In this document: positions 35,367 through 43,384 of the stretch, piece by piece | Numbering within the stretch: the first letter of the stretch is position 1 | Layout of the letters: the number at the start of each line of letters is the position of its first letter | Source: Betaproteobacteria bacterium | Lineage (GTDB): Bacteria > Pseudomonadota > Gammaproteobacteria > Burkholderiales > Usitatibacteraceae | Reading direction: 5' to 3' | DNA: 64,000 nucleotides | Assembly (NCBI GenBank): GCA_016711875.1 | Contig: JADJSD010000023.1 | Coordinates: 390,371 to 454,370, forward strand | Translations under genes and position numbers: made by a program | Notes under the pieces: generated by a model | What the model was told of the DNA's origin: nothing | The model's input: only the letters and a program-made list of their open reading frames with translations | Database searches by the model: none

Positions 35367-36098
35367 ATGACCGTCAAGAGAATCTGCCTTGCCAGCGACG
35401 TCCCGACCAACGAGATGCGGGAGTTCACGACCGACGGCGGCGACAAGCTGCTGGTCGCCAACTCGGGCGGCGAGTACTTCGCCGTGCAGGCGATCTGCCC
35501 GCACCAGGACGTGCCGCTGTGCGACGGCTTCTACGACGGCTGCGTGCTCACCTGCCACCAGCACCTGTGGCAGTGGGACATCAAGACGGGCGAGCCCGTG
35601 GGCGGCATCGCCGAGGCGCCGCTCGAGCGCTTCGCCGTCTTCGTCGAGGGCGGCGAGGTCTTCGTGGGCACCCGCGGCGCCCTGAACGTCGGCGAGCTCT
35701 TCTCGGGCCTGTCGGAATCGACGCTCTCGAAACTGCAGGGTCTCGCCAAGGCCGAGGAGCACCCGGCCGGCGGCGCCCTCTACCAGGCCGGCGACCCGGC
35801 CGACGATTTCTTCGTGCTGGACTCCGGCCGCATCGAGTTCCAGATCGGACGCGACGAGCGCACGAGCCCCGCGGGGTTCATGCTGAGGAAGGGCGAGGTG
35901 TTCGGCTGGGCGGCGCTGCTCGACGCGCATCCCACCCGCATCGCCTCGGCCCGCGTGCTCGAGCCCTCGCGCGTGCTGCGCATCAACGGCAAGCAGGCCC
36001 TCGCGGTGCTGGAGGCGGATCCCGCCTCGGGCTACCTGGCGATGCGCCGGCTCGCGGGACTCATCGCCCGGTTCCTCGCGGCGCCGGGCGCCCGATAG
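35367..36098 (+). CDS. Rieske ferredoxin fused to cNMP-binding-like domain
   Basis: A 243-residue protein with two parts. Residues 1-105 are a Rieske ferredoxin with Cys44, His46, Cys63 and His66 (CPH-X16-CHQH), the expected electron carrier of the adjacent oxygenase. Residues about 112-238 are a cyclic-nucleotide-binding-like domain: PAGGALYQAGDPADDFFVLDSG then KGEVFGWAALLD..TRIASAR. The Glu that contacts ribose in CRP (FGE) is Trp here, so classical cAMP binding is doubtful. I know of no characterised ferredoxin with this fusion. It may gate electron flow to the oxygenase by ligand or redox state. Related domains occur in the permease at 37566 and the protein at 48193. Confidence 0.9.
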   Translation: MTVKRICLASDVPTNEMREFTTDGGDKLLVANSGGEYFAVQAICPHQDVPLCDGFYDGCVLTCHQHLWQWDIKTGEPVGGIAEAPLERFAVFVEGGEVFVGTRGALNVGELFSGLSESTLSKLQGLAKAEEHPAGGALYQAGDPADDFFVLDSGRIEFQIGRDERTSPAGFMLRKGEVFGWAALLDAHPTRIASARVLEPSRVLRINGKQALAVLEADPASGYLAMRRLAGLIARFLAAPGAR

Positions 36099-36112
36099 CA
36101 GACCCCGGGGGG

Positions 36113-36148
36113 GCGCCGCGGCCGCAACTTTTCGGCCGGCGGCGGCGC
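36113..36148 (+). terminator. GC-rich hairpin after ferredoxin gene
   Basis: GCGCCGCGGCCG pairs with CGGCCGGCGGCGGCGC (four-base bulge) across an 8-base loop containing TTTT. No T run follows. Possible weak terminator or RNA stabiliser between the oxygenase and transporter genes; the remaining 170 bp to the next start hold a TGGCAC box without a -12 element. Confidence 0.4.
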
Positions 36149-36323
36149 AACGCGGGAGGCAAGGCAGGGGAAGGGTCGGACCGTCGGCGACGTCTCCCGG
36201 ACGAAGGAGGCGCGAGGGCGCGGCAATCGGTTTCGGATTTCCACCATAACGAGAAACGCAGGCTGACGGCGCCCCCCCGGGCCCGGATGGCACTCCAAAA
36301 AACGCGATTCAAGAGGAGAAGTC

Positions 36324-37448
36324 ATGAATATCCGGAAGATCTCGAAGTTCGCAGCGATGGCCACCGCCGTGGGCGCGATGTTCGCCGCCTCGGTGCAGGC
36401 GGCCGATCTCGACTACGGCAAGCCCGGCGAGCCGGTGAAGCTCGTGGTCGGCTACCAGCCTTACTACACGGAGTCCTGGTCGGGCGTGGTGATGCGCAGC
36501 AAGAAGTTCTACGAGAAGTACCTGCCGAAGGGTTCGACGGTCGAGTTCCAGATCGGCCTGCAGGGCGCGATCATCGTGAACAACATGCTGGCGGGCAAGC
36601 AGCACATCGGCTACATGGGCGACATGCCCTCGATCGTGTCCACGACCAAGACCGAGGTGGCCGACGTACGCCTCGTCGCCGCCGTCGGCATCGGCTCGGA
36701 CATGTGCAACATCATGCTCGCCCGCAAGGACGCGCCCGCCTTCGCCAACCCGGCCGCCGCGATCAAGTGGCTGGACGGCAAGCAGGTCGCCACCCCGAAG
36801 GGCGCGTGCTCGGACCGCTACGCGCAGGCCGTCTTCCGCAAGGACAAGGTCAACCCGAAGGACTACCTCAACCAGAACATCGAGGTGATCACCAGCAACT
36901 TCCGCGCCGGCAAGATCGACGCGGCGGTCATCTGGGAGCCGACCGCCTCGCGCCTGGTGGAGGAGGGCCTCGCCAAGCGCGTGGCCTCCGGCGCCAACAG
37001 CGGCGAGAACGACGCGGCGTTCCTGGCGATGCGCAACGACCTCATCCAGAAGCGCCCGGACATCGTGAAGGCCTGGCTCAACGCCGAGCTCGATGCCCAG
37101 CTCTACCTCGCCGACGAGAAGAACGCCGCCGAGGTGACCAAGAGCATCGCCGAGCAGACCACGGGCTTCTCCCCGCGCGTGCTGTGGAAGTCGCTCTACG
37201 GCGAGTACGGCCCCAACGAGGGCGGCGTGAAGACGCGCCTCGTCATGCCCTTCGGCTTCACGCCGGAGGCGATGGAGCACCTCAGCAAGTCGACCGCGTT
37301 CCTCTTCGAGATGAAGAGCGTCAACGCGGCGAAGATGCGTCCCGAGGCGGTGATGAAGGAATTCACCGAGCAGATCCTGAAGGAACGCAATCTGAAGGCC
37401 CCCGTCGGCGACGTGTCCACCCTGCCGGAGTCGCAGGCCCCGAAGTAA
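36324..37448 (+). CDS. SsuA/NrtA-type substrate-binding protein
   Basis: Periplasmic binding protein, 374 residues, of the nitrate/sulfonate/taurine family. Signal peptide ends at VQA-ADL. Typical blocks: KLVVGYQPYYTESW near the N-terminus, QIGLQGAIIVNNMLAGK, HIGYMGDMPSIVS and VIWEPTASRLVEEG. It is the only binding protein for the two permease/ATPase pairs downstream, and a strong hairpin after its stop may keep its mRNA level high. A sulfonate ligand is inferred from the surrounding Soe and TauE genes; nitrate or an amine cannot be excluded from sequence. Confidence 0.9.
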   Translation: MNIRKISKFAAMATAVGAMFAASVQAADLDYGKPGEPVKLVVGYQPYYTESWSGVVMRSKKFYEKYLPKGSTVEFQIGLQGAIIVNNMLAGKQHIGYMGDMPSIVSTTKTEVADVRLVAAVGIGSDMCNIMLARKDAPAFANPAAAIKWLDGKQVATPKGACSDRYAQAVFRKDKVNPKDYLNQNIEVITSNFRAGKIDAAVIWEPTASRLVEEGLAKRVASGANSGENDAAFLAMRNDLIQKRPDIVKAWLNAELDAQLYLADEKNAAEVTKSIAEQTTGFSPRVLWKSLYGEYGPNEGGVKTRLVMPFGFTPEAMEHLSKSTAFLFEMKSVNAAKMRPEAVMKEFTEQILKERNLKAPVGDVSTLPESQAPK

Positions 37449-37460
37449 CGCACCCGGTGA

Positions 37461-37484
37461 ACCGCCTCCCCGCGGGGAGGCGGT
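37461..37484 (+). other. Perfect 24-bp palindrome after binding-protein gene
   Basis: ACCGCCTCCCCGCGGGGAGG followed by CGGT, perfectly self-complementary, 13 bp after the stop of the binding-protein gene, without a T run. Position and strength fit an mRNA 3' stabiliser that lets the binding protein be made in excess over the permeases. Confidence 0.7.
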
Positions 37485-37565
37485 GCCCTGCCGGACGGCG
37501 CCCCCCGCGGGCCCGCCCGGGACGGCGTTCGTCCGCCCGAGAATCCGACACAGGATCACGCACTC

Positions 37566-38912
37566 ATGCCGACGCAGGACAAGCAACCCGTATCCCCGGA
37601 CATCTTGCTGGGGATCCTGAAGGCCACGATGCCCTTCCAGGTGGTCTCCGACGCGATGCTGCGCCGGATCGCCGCGATCAGCTGGAAGGTCTCGTATCGC
37701 GCCGGCGACACGCTGTACGAGGCGGGCGGCCCGGCCGACGACCTCTACATCGTCGTCTCCGGCAAGATCGACCACGAGCTCGCCCCCGGCGTGAACGCGC
37801 GCCGGCCCATGAAGACCCTGGGCGAGGGCGACGTCTTCGGCTGGGCGGCGCTCCTCGAGAAGGTGCCCAACCGCCTCGCGAAGGCGGTCTGCACCGAGGA
37901 CGCCCTCGTCATCCGCATCAACGGCGAAGAACTCCTCAAGACCTTCGAGAGCGACCCGGACGCCGGCGACGTGGTGATGAGCCGCTTCGCCACGATGATC
38001 ACGCGCGACTACACCGTCCCGGACCTCATCGCGCAGCTGCGCGGCATCCACCGGAAGCTCCATGCCCGCGACGCGCAGGGCATGAACGTCACGCTCTACC
38101 GCGTCTCGCGCTGGCTGAAGAGCCCGCGCCCCTACCTCATGCTTCTGGGCCTGTCGATCTTCTTCGGCTGCTGGTACCTCGCAGTGGAGGTGTTCAAGCT
38201 GCCGCGCTTCCGCGAGATGCCCGGCATCACGACGGTGGTGACGGAGTGGCTCAACCCCAACCCGGTCTTCGGCCTTTCGCTCTACACCGAGGAGTACTAC
38301 AAGCACATCGCCGTCTCCGTCTGGCGCGTGACGCAGGCTTTCCTGCTCGCCACGGCGCTCGGCGTGCCGCTCGGGCTCTTCCTGGGCTGGTCCAAGGGCG
38401 TGAAGGACTACCTCTTCCCGATCTTCGAGATGCTCCGGCCCATCCCCATCCTCGCCTGGGTGCCCATCGCCATCGTGATGTTCGTGGCGACGGAATCGGC
38501 CGTGATCTTCCTCACCTTCCTCGCCTCGTTCTTCGCGACCGCCCTCAACACCATGCTGGGCGTCGAGTCGATCGACGAGTCCTACACGCGCGCCGCCAAC
38601 TGCCTGGGCGCGAGCAAGTCGCAGGTGTTCTTCCACGTGATCGTTCCCGGCGCGCTGCCCTTCGTGTTCACGGGCCTGCAGATCTCCGTGGGCGTCTCGT
38701 GGTTCTCGCTCGTGGCCGCGGAGATGGTGTCCGGGCAGTACGGGCTGGGCTACGTGATCAACACGTCCTACACGATGGTGCGCTATCCCACGATCATCAT
38801 CGGGATGATCACGCTGGGGGCGGTGGGCTACGTGACGAGCGCGATGGTGCGCGTCGCGGGCGACTACATGATGCAGTGGCGCGTGCGCGAGCTCGCGCTG
38901 GGAGCGCGATGA
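37566..38912 (+). CDS. ABC permease with N-terminal cNMP-binding-like domain
   Basis: A 448-residue fusion. Residues about 15-145 form a cyclic-nucleotide-binding-like domain (YRAGDTLYEAGGPADDLYIVVSGKID, then GEGDVFGWAALLEKVPNRLAKA); residues about 170-440 are an SsuC/TauC-type inner-membrane permease with the EAA loop (ANCLGASKSQVFFHVIVPGALP). The regulatory domain is cytoplasmic and precedes the first helix, so it could gate import. The conserved Glu of CRP is again Trp. Stop overlaps the next ATPase gene. Unusual architecture for this transporter family. Confidence 0.9.
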   Translation: MPTQDKQPVSPDILLGILKATMPFQVVSDAMLRRIAAISWKVSYRAGDTLYEAGGPADDLYIVVSGKIDHELAPGVNARRPMKTLGEGDVFGWAALLEKVPNRLAKAVCTEDALVIRINGEELLKTFESDPDAGDVVMSRFATMITRDYTVPDLIAQLRGIHRKLHARDAQGMNVTLYRVSRWLKSPRPYLMLLGLSIFFGCWYLAVEVFKLPRFREMPGITTVVTEWLNPNPVFGLSLYTEEYYKHIAVSVWRVTQAFLLATALGVPLGLFLGWSKGVKDYLFPIFEMLRPIPILAWVPIAIVMFVATESAVIFLTFLASFFATALNTMLGVESIDESYTRAANCLGASKSQVFFHVIVPGALPFVFTGLQISVGVSWFSLVAAEMVSGQYGLGYVINTSYTMVRYPTIIIGMITLGAVGYVTSAMVRVAGDYMMQWRVRELALGAR

Positions 38913-39769
38913 TGAGCGGCCAGCCCGGGAAGCTCCCCGGCGGCGCGCCCACGCGCGGCGCCATCCGCATCGAGGACGTGGTGAAGATCTACGACCCGGG
39001 CGGGGCCTCCGTCATGGCGGTCGACCACTGCAACCTCGACATCGCCGCCGGCGAGATCTGCATGATCGTGGGCCCGTCCGGCTGCGGCAAGACGACCCTC
39101 CTCAACGCGATCGCCGGCTTCCACGAGATCACCTCGGGGCGAATCACGCTCGACGGCGAGGTGCTCTGCAGCACCGAGAGACCGAAGAGCACCCCCGGTT
39201 CCGACCGCGTGGTGGTGTTCCAGAACGGCGCGCTCTTCCCGTGGAAGACGAACCTCGACAACGTGGCCTTCGGCCCGATCATGCAGGGCAAGCTCTCCAA
39301 GGCCGAGGCCCGAGAGAAGGCCCTGTCGATGATGGCGGACGCGGGCCTGAACGGCGTCGAGCACAACTTCCCCGGCGAGGTCTCCTCGGGGGTGCGCCGG
39401 CGCATCGAGATCGTGCGCGCCCTCATGAACGACCCGAAGGTGCTCCTGCTCGACGAGCCCTACCGCGCGCTCGACTCGCTCACCAAGAGCGTGATGCACG
39501 AGGCGCTCCTCGAGATCTACTACAAGAACAAGGTGACGATCTTCTTCATCACGCACGACCTCGAGGAGGCCATCTTCCTCGGGCACAAGGTGGCGATCAT
39601 GACGAGCCGCCCGTGCAAGCCCAAGAAGATCCTCACCGTGGACATCCCGCACCCGCGCGACTACGGCGTGCTCACCTCGAAGCGCTTCCGCGAGCTGATC
39701 GAGGAGACGAACGAGGCCGTGCACGAGGAGGCCGTGAAGGCCTTCCAGTCCGGCGAGAAGGAGGGCTGA
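38909..39769 (+). CDS. ABC ATPase with degenerate signature motif
   Basis: SsuB/NrtD-type ATPase, 286 residues. Walker A GPSGCGKTT, Q-loop FQNGALFPW, Walker B LLLDEPYRALDS and switch His in FITHDLEEA are intact, but the signature reads VSSGVRRR in place of LSGGQ. In a heterodimer with the ATPase at 40653 this would leave one nucleotide site weakened. ATG overlaps the permease stop (ATGA). Confidence 0.92.
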   Translation: MMSGQPGKLPGGAPTRGAIRIEDVVKIYDPGGASVMAVDHCNLDIAAGEICMIVGPSGCGKTTLLNAIAGFHEITSGRITLDGEVLCSTERPKSTPGSDRVVVFQNGALFPWKTNLDNVAFGPIMQGKLSKAEAREKALSMMADAGLNGVEHNFPGEVSSGVRRRIEIVRALMNDPKVLLLDEPYRALDSLTKSVMHEALLEIYYKNKVTIFFITHDLEEAIFLGHKVAIMTSRPCKPKKILTVDIPHPRDYGVLTSKRFRELIEETNEAVHEEAVKAFQSGEKEG

Positions 39770-39771
39770 GC

Positions 39772-40641
39772 ATGGCCAGGCGCAAGTTCGACTCGAAGGC
39801 GCTCGCGAAGGGGCTCTTCTCCATCCTCGTCTTCCTCGTGCTGTGGGAGATCGGTTCGCGCTCCAAGACCTGGATCACCGCCGAGGCCTTCTCCGGCTTC
39901 CGCGAGGCCCTGGGCGCCCTGGGCTTCAACAAGAACTACCTGCCGTGGGTCGGCGCCATCCCAGCGCCCTCCGAGGTGGTGGTCGCGTGGGGCAAGGTCA
40001 TCGTCGACCCGGGCTACTGGCAGAGTTGGTGGATGAGCGGCGCCCGGGTGGGCGGCGGCTTCTTCGCGGCCATGCTGGTCGGCATCCCGTTCGGGCTCGC
40101 CCTCGCGGTGAGCCGGACGGCGCACGGCATCGGCTTCCCGGTGTTCGAGCTGCTGCGGCCCATCCCGCCGCTCGCCTGGGTGCCCGCCTCGATCATCTTC
40201 TGGCCCACCCAGGAGCTCTCGATCGCGTTCGTCACCTTCCTGGGCGCCTTCTACACCATCGTGATCAACGTGGTGGGCGGGGCCCGGTCGATCGACGTGC
40301 GCTACTTCCAGGCGGCGCAGTCGATGGGCTCCTCGAAGGCCGACATCTTCCGGCGGGTCATCCTGCCGGGCACGCTGCCCTCCATTGTGGTCGGCTCCGC
40401 CGTCGGCATGGGCATCACCTGGGAGGTGGTGGTCGCGGCGGAGATGATTTCCGGCGGCGGCAGCCAGTCCGGCGGCACCTCCGGGGGCGGCCTGGGCTTC
40501 TTCATCTGGAACTCCTACGTCGGCGGCTCCTACGAGCAGATCGTCGTGGGCATGATCTCGATCGGCATCGCCGGCTTCATCTCGAGCGAGCTGCTGCGCC
40601 ACTTCGGCAAGTACATCACGCCGTGGCTGCGGCTGCGCTGA
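39772..40641 (+). CDS. ABC permease, SsuC/TauC type
   Basis: Inner-membrane permease of 289 residues with about six helices; EAA loop in AAQSMGSSKADIFRRVILPGTLP. A Gly/Ser-rich insert (GGGSQSGGTSGGGLG) sits between the last helices in a loop. It has no regulatory domain, unlike its partner at 37566. Two bases separate it from the upstream ATPase gene; the order suggests a heterodimeric membrane pore. Confidence 0.92.
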   Translation: MARRKFDSKALAKGLFSILVFLVLWEIGSRSKTWITAEAFSGFREALGALGFNKNYLPWVGAIPAPSEVVVAWGKVIVDPGYWQSWWMSGARVGGGFFAAMLVGIPFGLALAVSRTAHGIGFPVFELLRPIPPLAWVPASIIFWPTQELSIAFVTFLGAFYTIVINVVGGARSIDVRYFQAAQSMGSSKADIFRRVILPGTLPSIVVGSAVGMGITWEVVVAAEMISGGGSQSGGTSGGGLGFFIWNSYVGGSYEQIVVGMISIGIAGFISSELLRHFGKYITPWLRLR

Positions 40642-40652
40642 GGACAAGGACC

Positions 40653-41525
40653 ATGACCGACAACCACGTTCCCCGCCCCGTCGTCGCCTCCGGCGAGATC
40701 GCCGTCCGCGGCGTGAGCAAGAGCTACGGCGAGGCCCACCTCTCGCGCGAGGTCGTGAAGGACTGCGATTTCACCATCGAGCGCGGCAAGCTGACGGTGA
40801 TGATCGGGCCCTCGGGCTGCGGCAAGAGCACGCTGATCCGCCTGCTGGCGGGATTCGAGTTTCCCGACCGGGGCCAGATCCTCCTGGACGGCCAGCCCAT
40901 CAAGGGCCCCTCGCGCGACCGGCTCGTGGTCTTTCAGGAGAGCGCGCTCTTCCCCTGGATGACCACCTGGGAGAACATCCTCTACGGCCCGAGGGCCCGG
41001 GGCGAACTCAACGCGCAGGCGCTCGAGTTCGCCGAGTTCCTCCTGAACAAGGTGGGCCTGCGCGAGTTCCGCCACAAGTACCCCACGCAGCTCTCCGGCG
41101 GCATGCAGCGCCGCGCGGAACTCGCGCGCGCGATGATCAACAACCCCCAGATCATGATCCTGGACGAGCCCTTCCGCGGCCTGGACGCCATGACCAAGGA
41201 GTTGATGTGGGAGTACTACGCGAACCTCTACGAGGAATCGGGGCGGACCAACTTCTTCGTGACCACGGACATCGACGAGGCCGTGTTCCTGGCCGACCGG
41301 CTGCTCATCATGACCAACATCCCCACCCAGGTGCGGGCGGTGATCGAGGTCGACGTGCCGCGCCCGCGACGCCTCGCGGACATGGTGACGAGCGACCGCG
41401 CCAACGCGGTCAAGATGGAGGCCCTCGCCATCCTGCACGAGGAGGCGATGAAGTCCTTCTCGCGCGGCAGCAAGGCGGCCGCCGACTTCGTGGAAGCCTA
41501 CGCGCGCCGCTCGGCGAAGGCCTGA
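40653..41525 (+). CDS. ABC ATPase, SsuB/NrtD type
   Basis: A 290-residue ATPase with all motifs canonical: Walker A GPSGCGKST, Q-loop FQESALFPW, signature LSGGMQRR, Walker B MILDEPFRGLDA. The switch position reads VTTDIDEA, with Asp where His is common. Likely partner of the ATPase at 38909. Last residues continue to the small membrane gene with no gap. Confidence 0.92.
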   Translation: MTDNHVPRPVVASGEIAVRGVSKSYGEAHLSREVVKDCDFTIERGKLTVMIGPSGCGKSTLIRLLAGFEFPDRGQILLDGQPIKGPSRDRLVVFQESALFPWMTTWENILYGPRARGELNAQALEFAEFLLNKVGLREFRHKYPTQLSGGMQRRAELARAMINNPQIMILDEPFRGLDAMTKELMWEYYANLYEESGRTNFFVTTDIDEAVFLADRLLIMTNIPTQVRAVIEVDVPRPRRLADMVTSDRANAVKMEALAILHEEAMKSFSRGSKAAADFVEAYARRSAKA

Positions 41526-41726
41526 ATGGACTGGATCCCGGGGCGCGCGGTGATCGTGGCCCTCGCCATCGCGGGCGGGGCGCTTTCCGCGCTCGCGATC
41601 TGGTTGCGGCACAGCGGGCGCGGGGCCGGATGGGTCCGGCGCCTGGACGCGGCCAGTTACCTCTTCATGGGAGTGAGCATGTTCTTCTTCATCGCCGCCG
41701 GCCTCGCCGGCAAGACGGGGGCCTGA
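41526..41726 (+). CDS. Small two-helix membrane protein
   Basis: A 66-residue protein with two hydrophobic helices (about 7-25 and 44-60) joined by a basic loop. ATG directly after the ATPase stop, and folD begins 2 bp after its own stop, so it is embedded in the operon. Not recognised; possibly a small accessory subunit of the importer. Confidence 0.65.
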   Translation: MDWIPGRAVIVALAIAGGALSALAIWLRHSGRGAGWVRRLDAASYLFMGVSMFFFIAAGLAGKTGA

Positions 41727-41728
41727 CC

Positions 41729-42622
41729 TTGGCCGCCAAGATCATCGACGGCAACGTCATCGCCCACAAGGTGCGCGCCGACTGGCGCGCCAAGGTGGAC
41801 GCCCTGCGCGCCCACGGCACGGAGCCCGGACTCGCGGTCGTCATCGTCGGGGACAACCCGGCCTCGCGCGTCTACGTGCGCCACAAGACGAAGGCCTGCG
41901 CGGAGACGGGTATCCGCTCCGAGGTGGTCGAGTTCCCCGCCAACGCGAGCGAGGCCGAGGTGCTCGAGCGCATCGCGCAGCTCAACGCCGACCCGAAAGT
42001 GCACGGCATCCTGGTGCAGCTGCCCCTGCCGGCGCACATCGACACGCGCAAGCTCCTCGAGGCGATCGACGTGAGGAAGGACGTCGACGGGTTCAACCTC
42101 TACAACGTGGGCTCGCTGGTGGCCGGCGAGACGATCTTCCCGCCGTGCACGCCCTACGGCGTGCTCTGCATGCTCGAGTACAGCAACATTCCCATCGCCG
42201 GCCAGAACGTGATCGTGGTGGGGGCGAGCAACATCGTCGGCAAGCCGATGGCGAGCATGCTCATGAAGCGCGACGCCACCGTGGCCATCACGCACATCAA
42301 GACACGGGACCTCGCCCAGTGGACCATCCTCGCGGACATCCTGGTCGTCGCCGCCGGCAAGCCCAACCTCATCACCGGCCCGATGGTGCGCACGGGCGCG
42401 GTCGTCATCGACGTGGGCATCAACCGCCTGCCCGATGGGCGCCTCGTCGGCGACGTCGATTTCGAGGCGGTCAAGGAAAAGGCCTCGTACATCACGCCGG
42501 TGCCCGGCGGCGTCGGCCCCATGACGGTCACCATGCTGCTCGTGAACACGATCAAGGCCGCGCAGCGCGCGTCGGGGTTGGACGTGAGCGACCTGGACAC
42601 GAGGGACCTGGCCGCAGCCTGA
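41729..42622 (+). CDS. folD: Methylene-THF dehydrogenase/cyclohydrolase
   Basis: Bifunctional FolD, 297 residues, converting 5,10-methylene-THF to 10-formyl-THF via methenyl-THF. Family motifs: YVRHKTKACAETGI with the catalytic Lys, VHGILVQLPLP, KDVDGFN, and the NADP loop VVGASNIVGKPMA; the PGGVGPMTVTMLL block closes the domain. The reading frame opens at TTG (41729), with no better start. Together with fhs and formate dehydrogenase this completes formaldehyde-to-CO2 oxidation on THF. It is the last gene of the transporter operon, followed by a strong terminator. Confidence 0.95.
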   Translation: MAAKIIDGNVIAHKVRADWRAKVDALRAHGTEPGLAVVIVGDNPASRVYVRHKTKACAETGIRSEVVEFPANASEAEVLERIAQLNADPKVHGILVQLPLPAHIDTRKLLEAIDVRKDVDGFNLYNVGSLVAGETIFPPCTPYGVLCMLEYSNIPIAGQNVIVVGASNIVGKPMASMLMKRDATVAITHIKTRDLAQWTILADILVVAAGKPNLITGPMVRTGAVVIDVGINRLPDGRLVGDVDFEAVKEKASYITPVPGGVGPMTVTMLLVNTIKAAQRASGLDVSDLDTRDLAAA

Positions 42623-42642
42623 ATGACGCCCGGGGGGGTGGA

Positions 42643-42674
42643 CGGGGGAGCCTTCGGGCTCCCCCGTTTTGTTT
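42643..42674 (+). terminator. Rho-independent terminator after folD
   Basis: 10-bp GC stem (CGGGGGAGCC / GGCTCCCCCG) capped by a TTCG tetraloop, then TTTTGTTT. Starts 20 bp after the folD stop and ends the long plus-strand unit. Confidence 0.9.
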
Positions 42675-42690
42675 CCCCCCTCTCCCATCG

Positions 42691-42974
42691 GCACTGGCGG
42701 CGGGCGCGGTCGGCTGGCGGTCGATGGGCGAATGCTTCCGGAGTCGATCATCCGGAGCATGGTGTGGGTCGCGTTTTTTTGTTCTTGGACCGAATGAACT
42801 TGTCGCGTCCGTCGACTTCGGAGCCTATGTCGACATAGGTTCGAGCAGGCAGGCCAGGAATGCCTTGACTCGGTCCAAGAACAAAAAAACGCGACCCACA
42901 CCATGCTCCTCGCACCGTGGCGCCGTGACCGAAGACGTGATCGACCGCCAGCCGACCGCGCCCGCCGCTAGTGC
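42691..42974. repeat. Large nested palindrome element
   Basis: Two concentric inverted repeats. Outer arms 42691-42725 and 42940-42974 pair at 34 of 35 positions. Inner arms 42754-42793 and 42870-42909 are a perfect 40-bp inverted repeat that includes a run of seven T/A. The centre holds a perfect 16-bp palindrome (CCTATGTCGACATAGG) and TGAACTTG, linking it to the two elements at 8.4-9.0 kb. The right outer arm covers the last codons and stop of the DUF1634 gene. Nothing else fills the space between folD and that gene. Confidence 0.9.
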
Positions 42975-43384
42975 CCGCCCGTCACCAATCCTGATGCGGC
43001 CAGCACGATCACCCCGATCTCCAGCGCGCAGATGACGAGGAGCGACATCCGGCGCGCCCGCCAGTAGACGGGCATGATCACCGCGAGGCAGGGAACGGAG
43101 GCGAAGGCGAGCGCGGCAATCCCGACGAGGGTGAGGATGTCGGCGCGGTGCAGCAGTGCCGTCCATCCCCAGCCGGGCGCCATGCCGGTGGCCTCGAGGA
43201 ACTGGCCGGCCGGCAGCTTCCACAGGTCCGGCAGGCGATGGTGCGGGACGTGCGGGTCGAGGAGCCCCAGCACGTAGGCCCCGAAGAGAACGACGAGGAG
43301 GGCGAGCCCCGCGTGGGTGATGACCGCCAGCACGCGCGCGTACGCGAGCTGGTCCCGGCCCAGCCCCTTTTCGTTCAGTTCCAT
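42968..43384 (-). CDS. DUF1634 membrane protein
   Basis: A 138-residue protein with three to four membrane helices, matching DUF1634: helix at about 20-40, LLHRADILTLVGIAALAFASVPC and a last helix of small and aliphatic residues. DUF1634 genes commonly follow TauE/SafE exporters, as here; its start overlaps the exporter stop by ten bases. Probably an accessory part of that exporter. Its 3' end lies inside the nested palindrome. Confidence 0.8.
   Translation of the reverse strand: MELNEKGLGRDQLAYARVLAVITHAGLALLVVLFGAYVLGLLDPHVPHHRLPDLWKLPAGQFLEATGMAPGWGWTALLHRADILTLVGIAALAFASVPCLAVIMPVYWRARRMSLLVICALEIGVIVLAASGLVTGGH

Noticed and set aside
32594..36098. Naming the oxygenase genes msmABCD outright
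   Set aside because: The Rieske spacer of 17 residues does not match the extended one known for MsmA, and the ferredoxin has an extra domain; similarity is in layout and context only.
36288..36305. TGGCAC box upstream of the binding-protein gene as a third sigma-54 promoter
   Set aside because: The -24 part is perfect but the -12 position is all A, with no GC at the required 10-bp spacing, and no GTTTC-N5-GAAAC site lies upstream.
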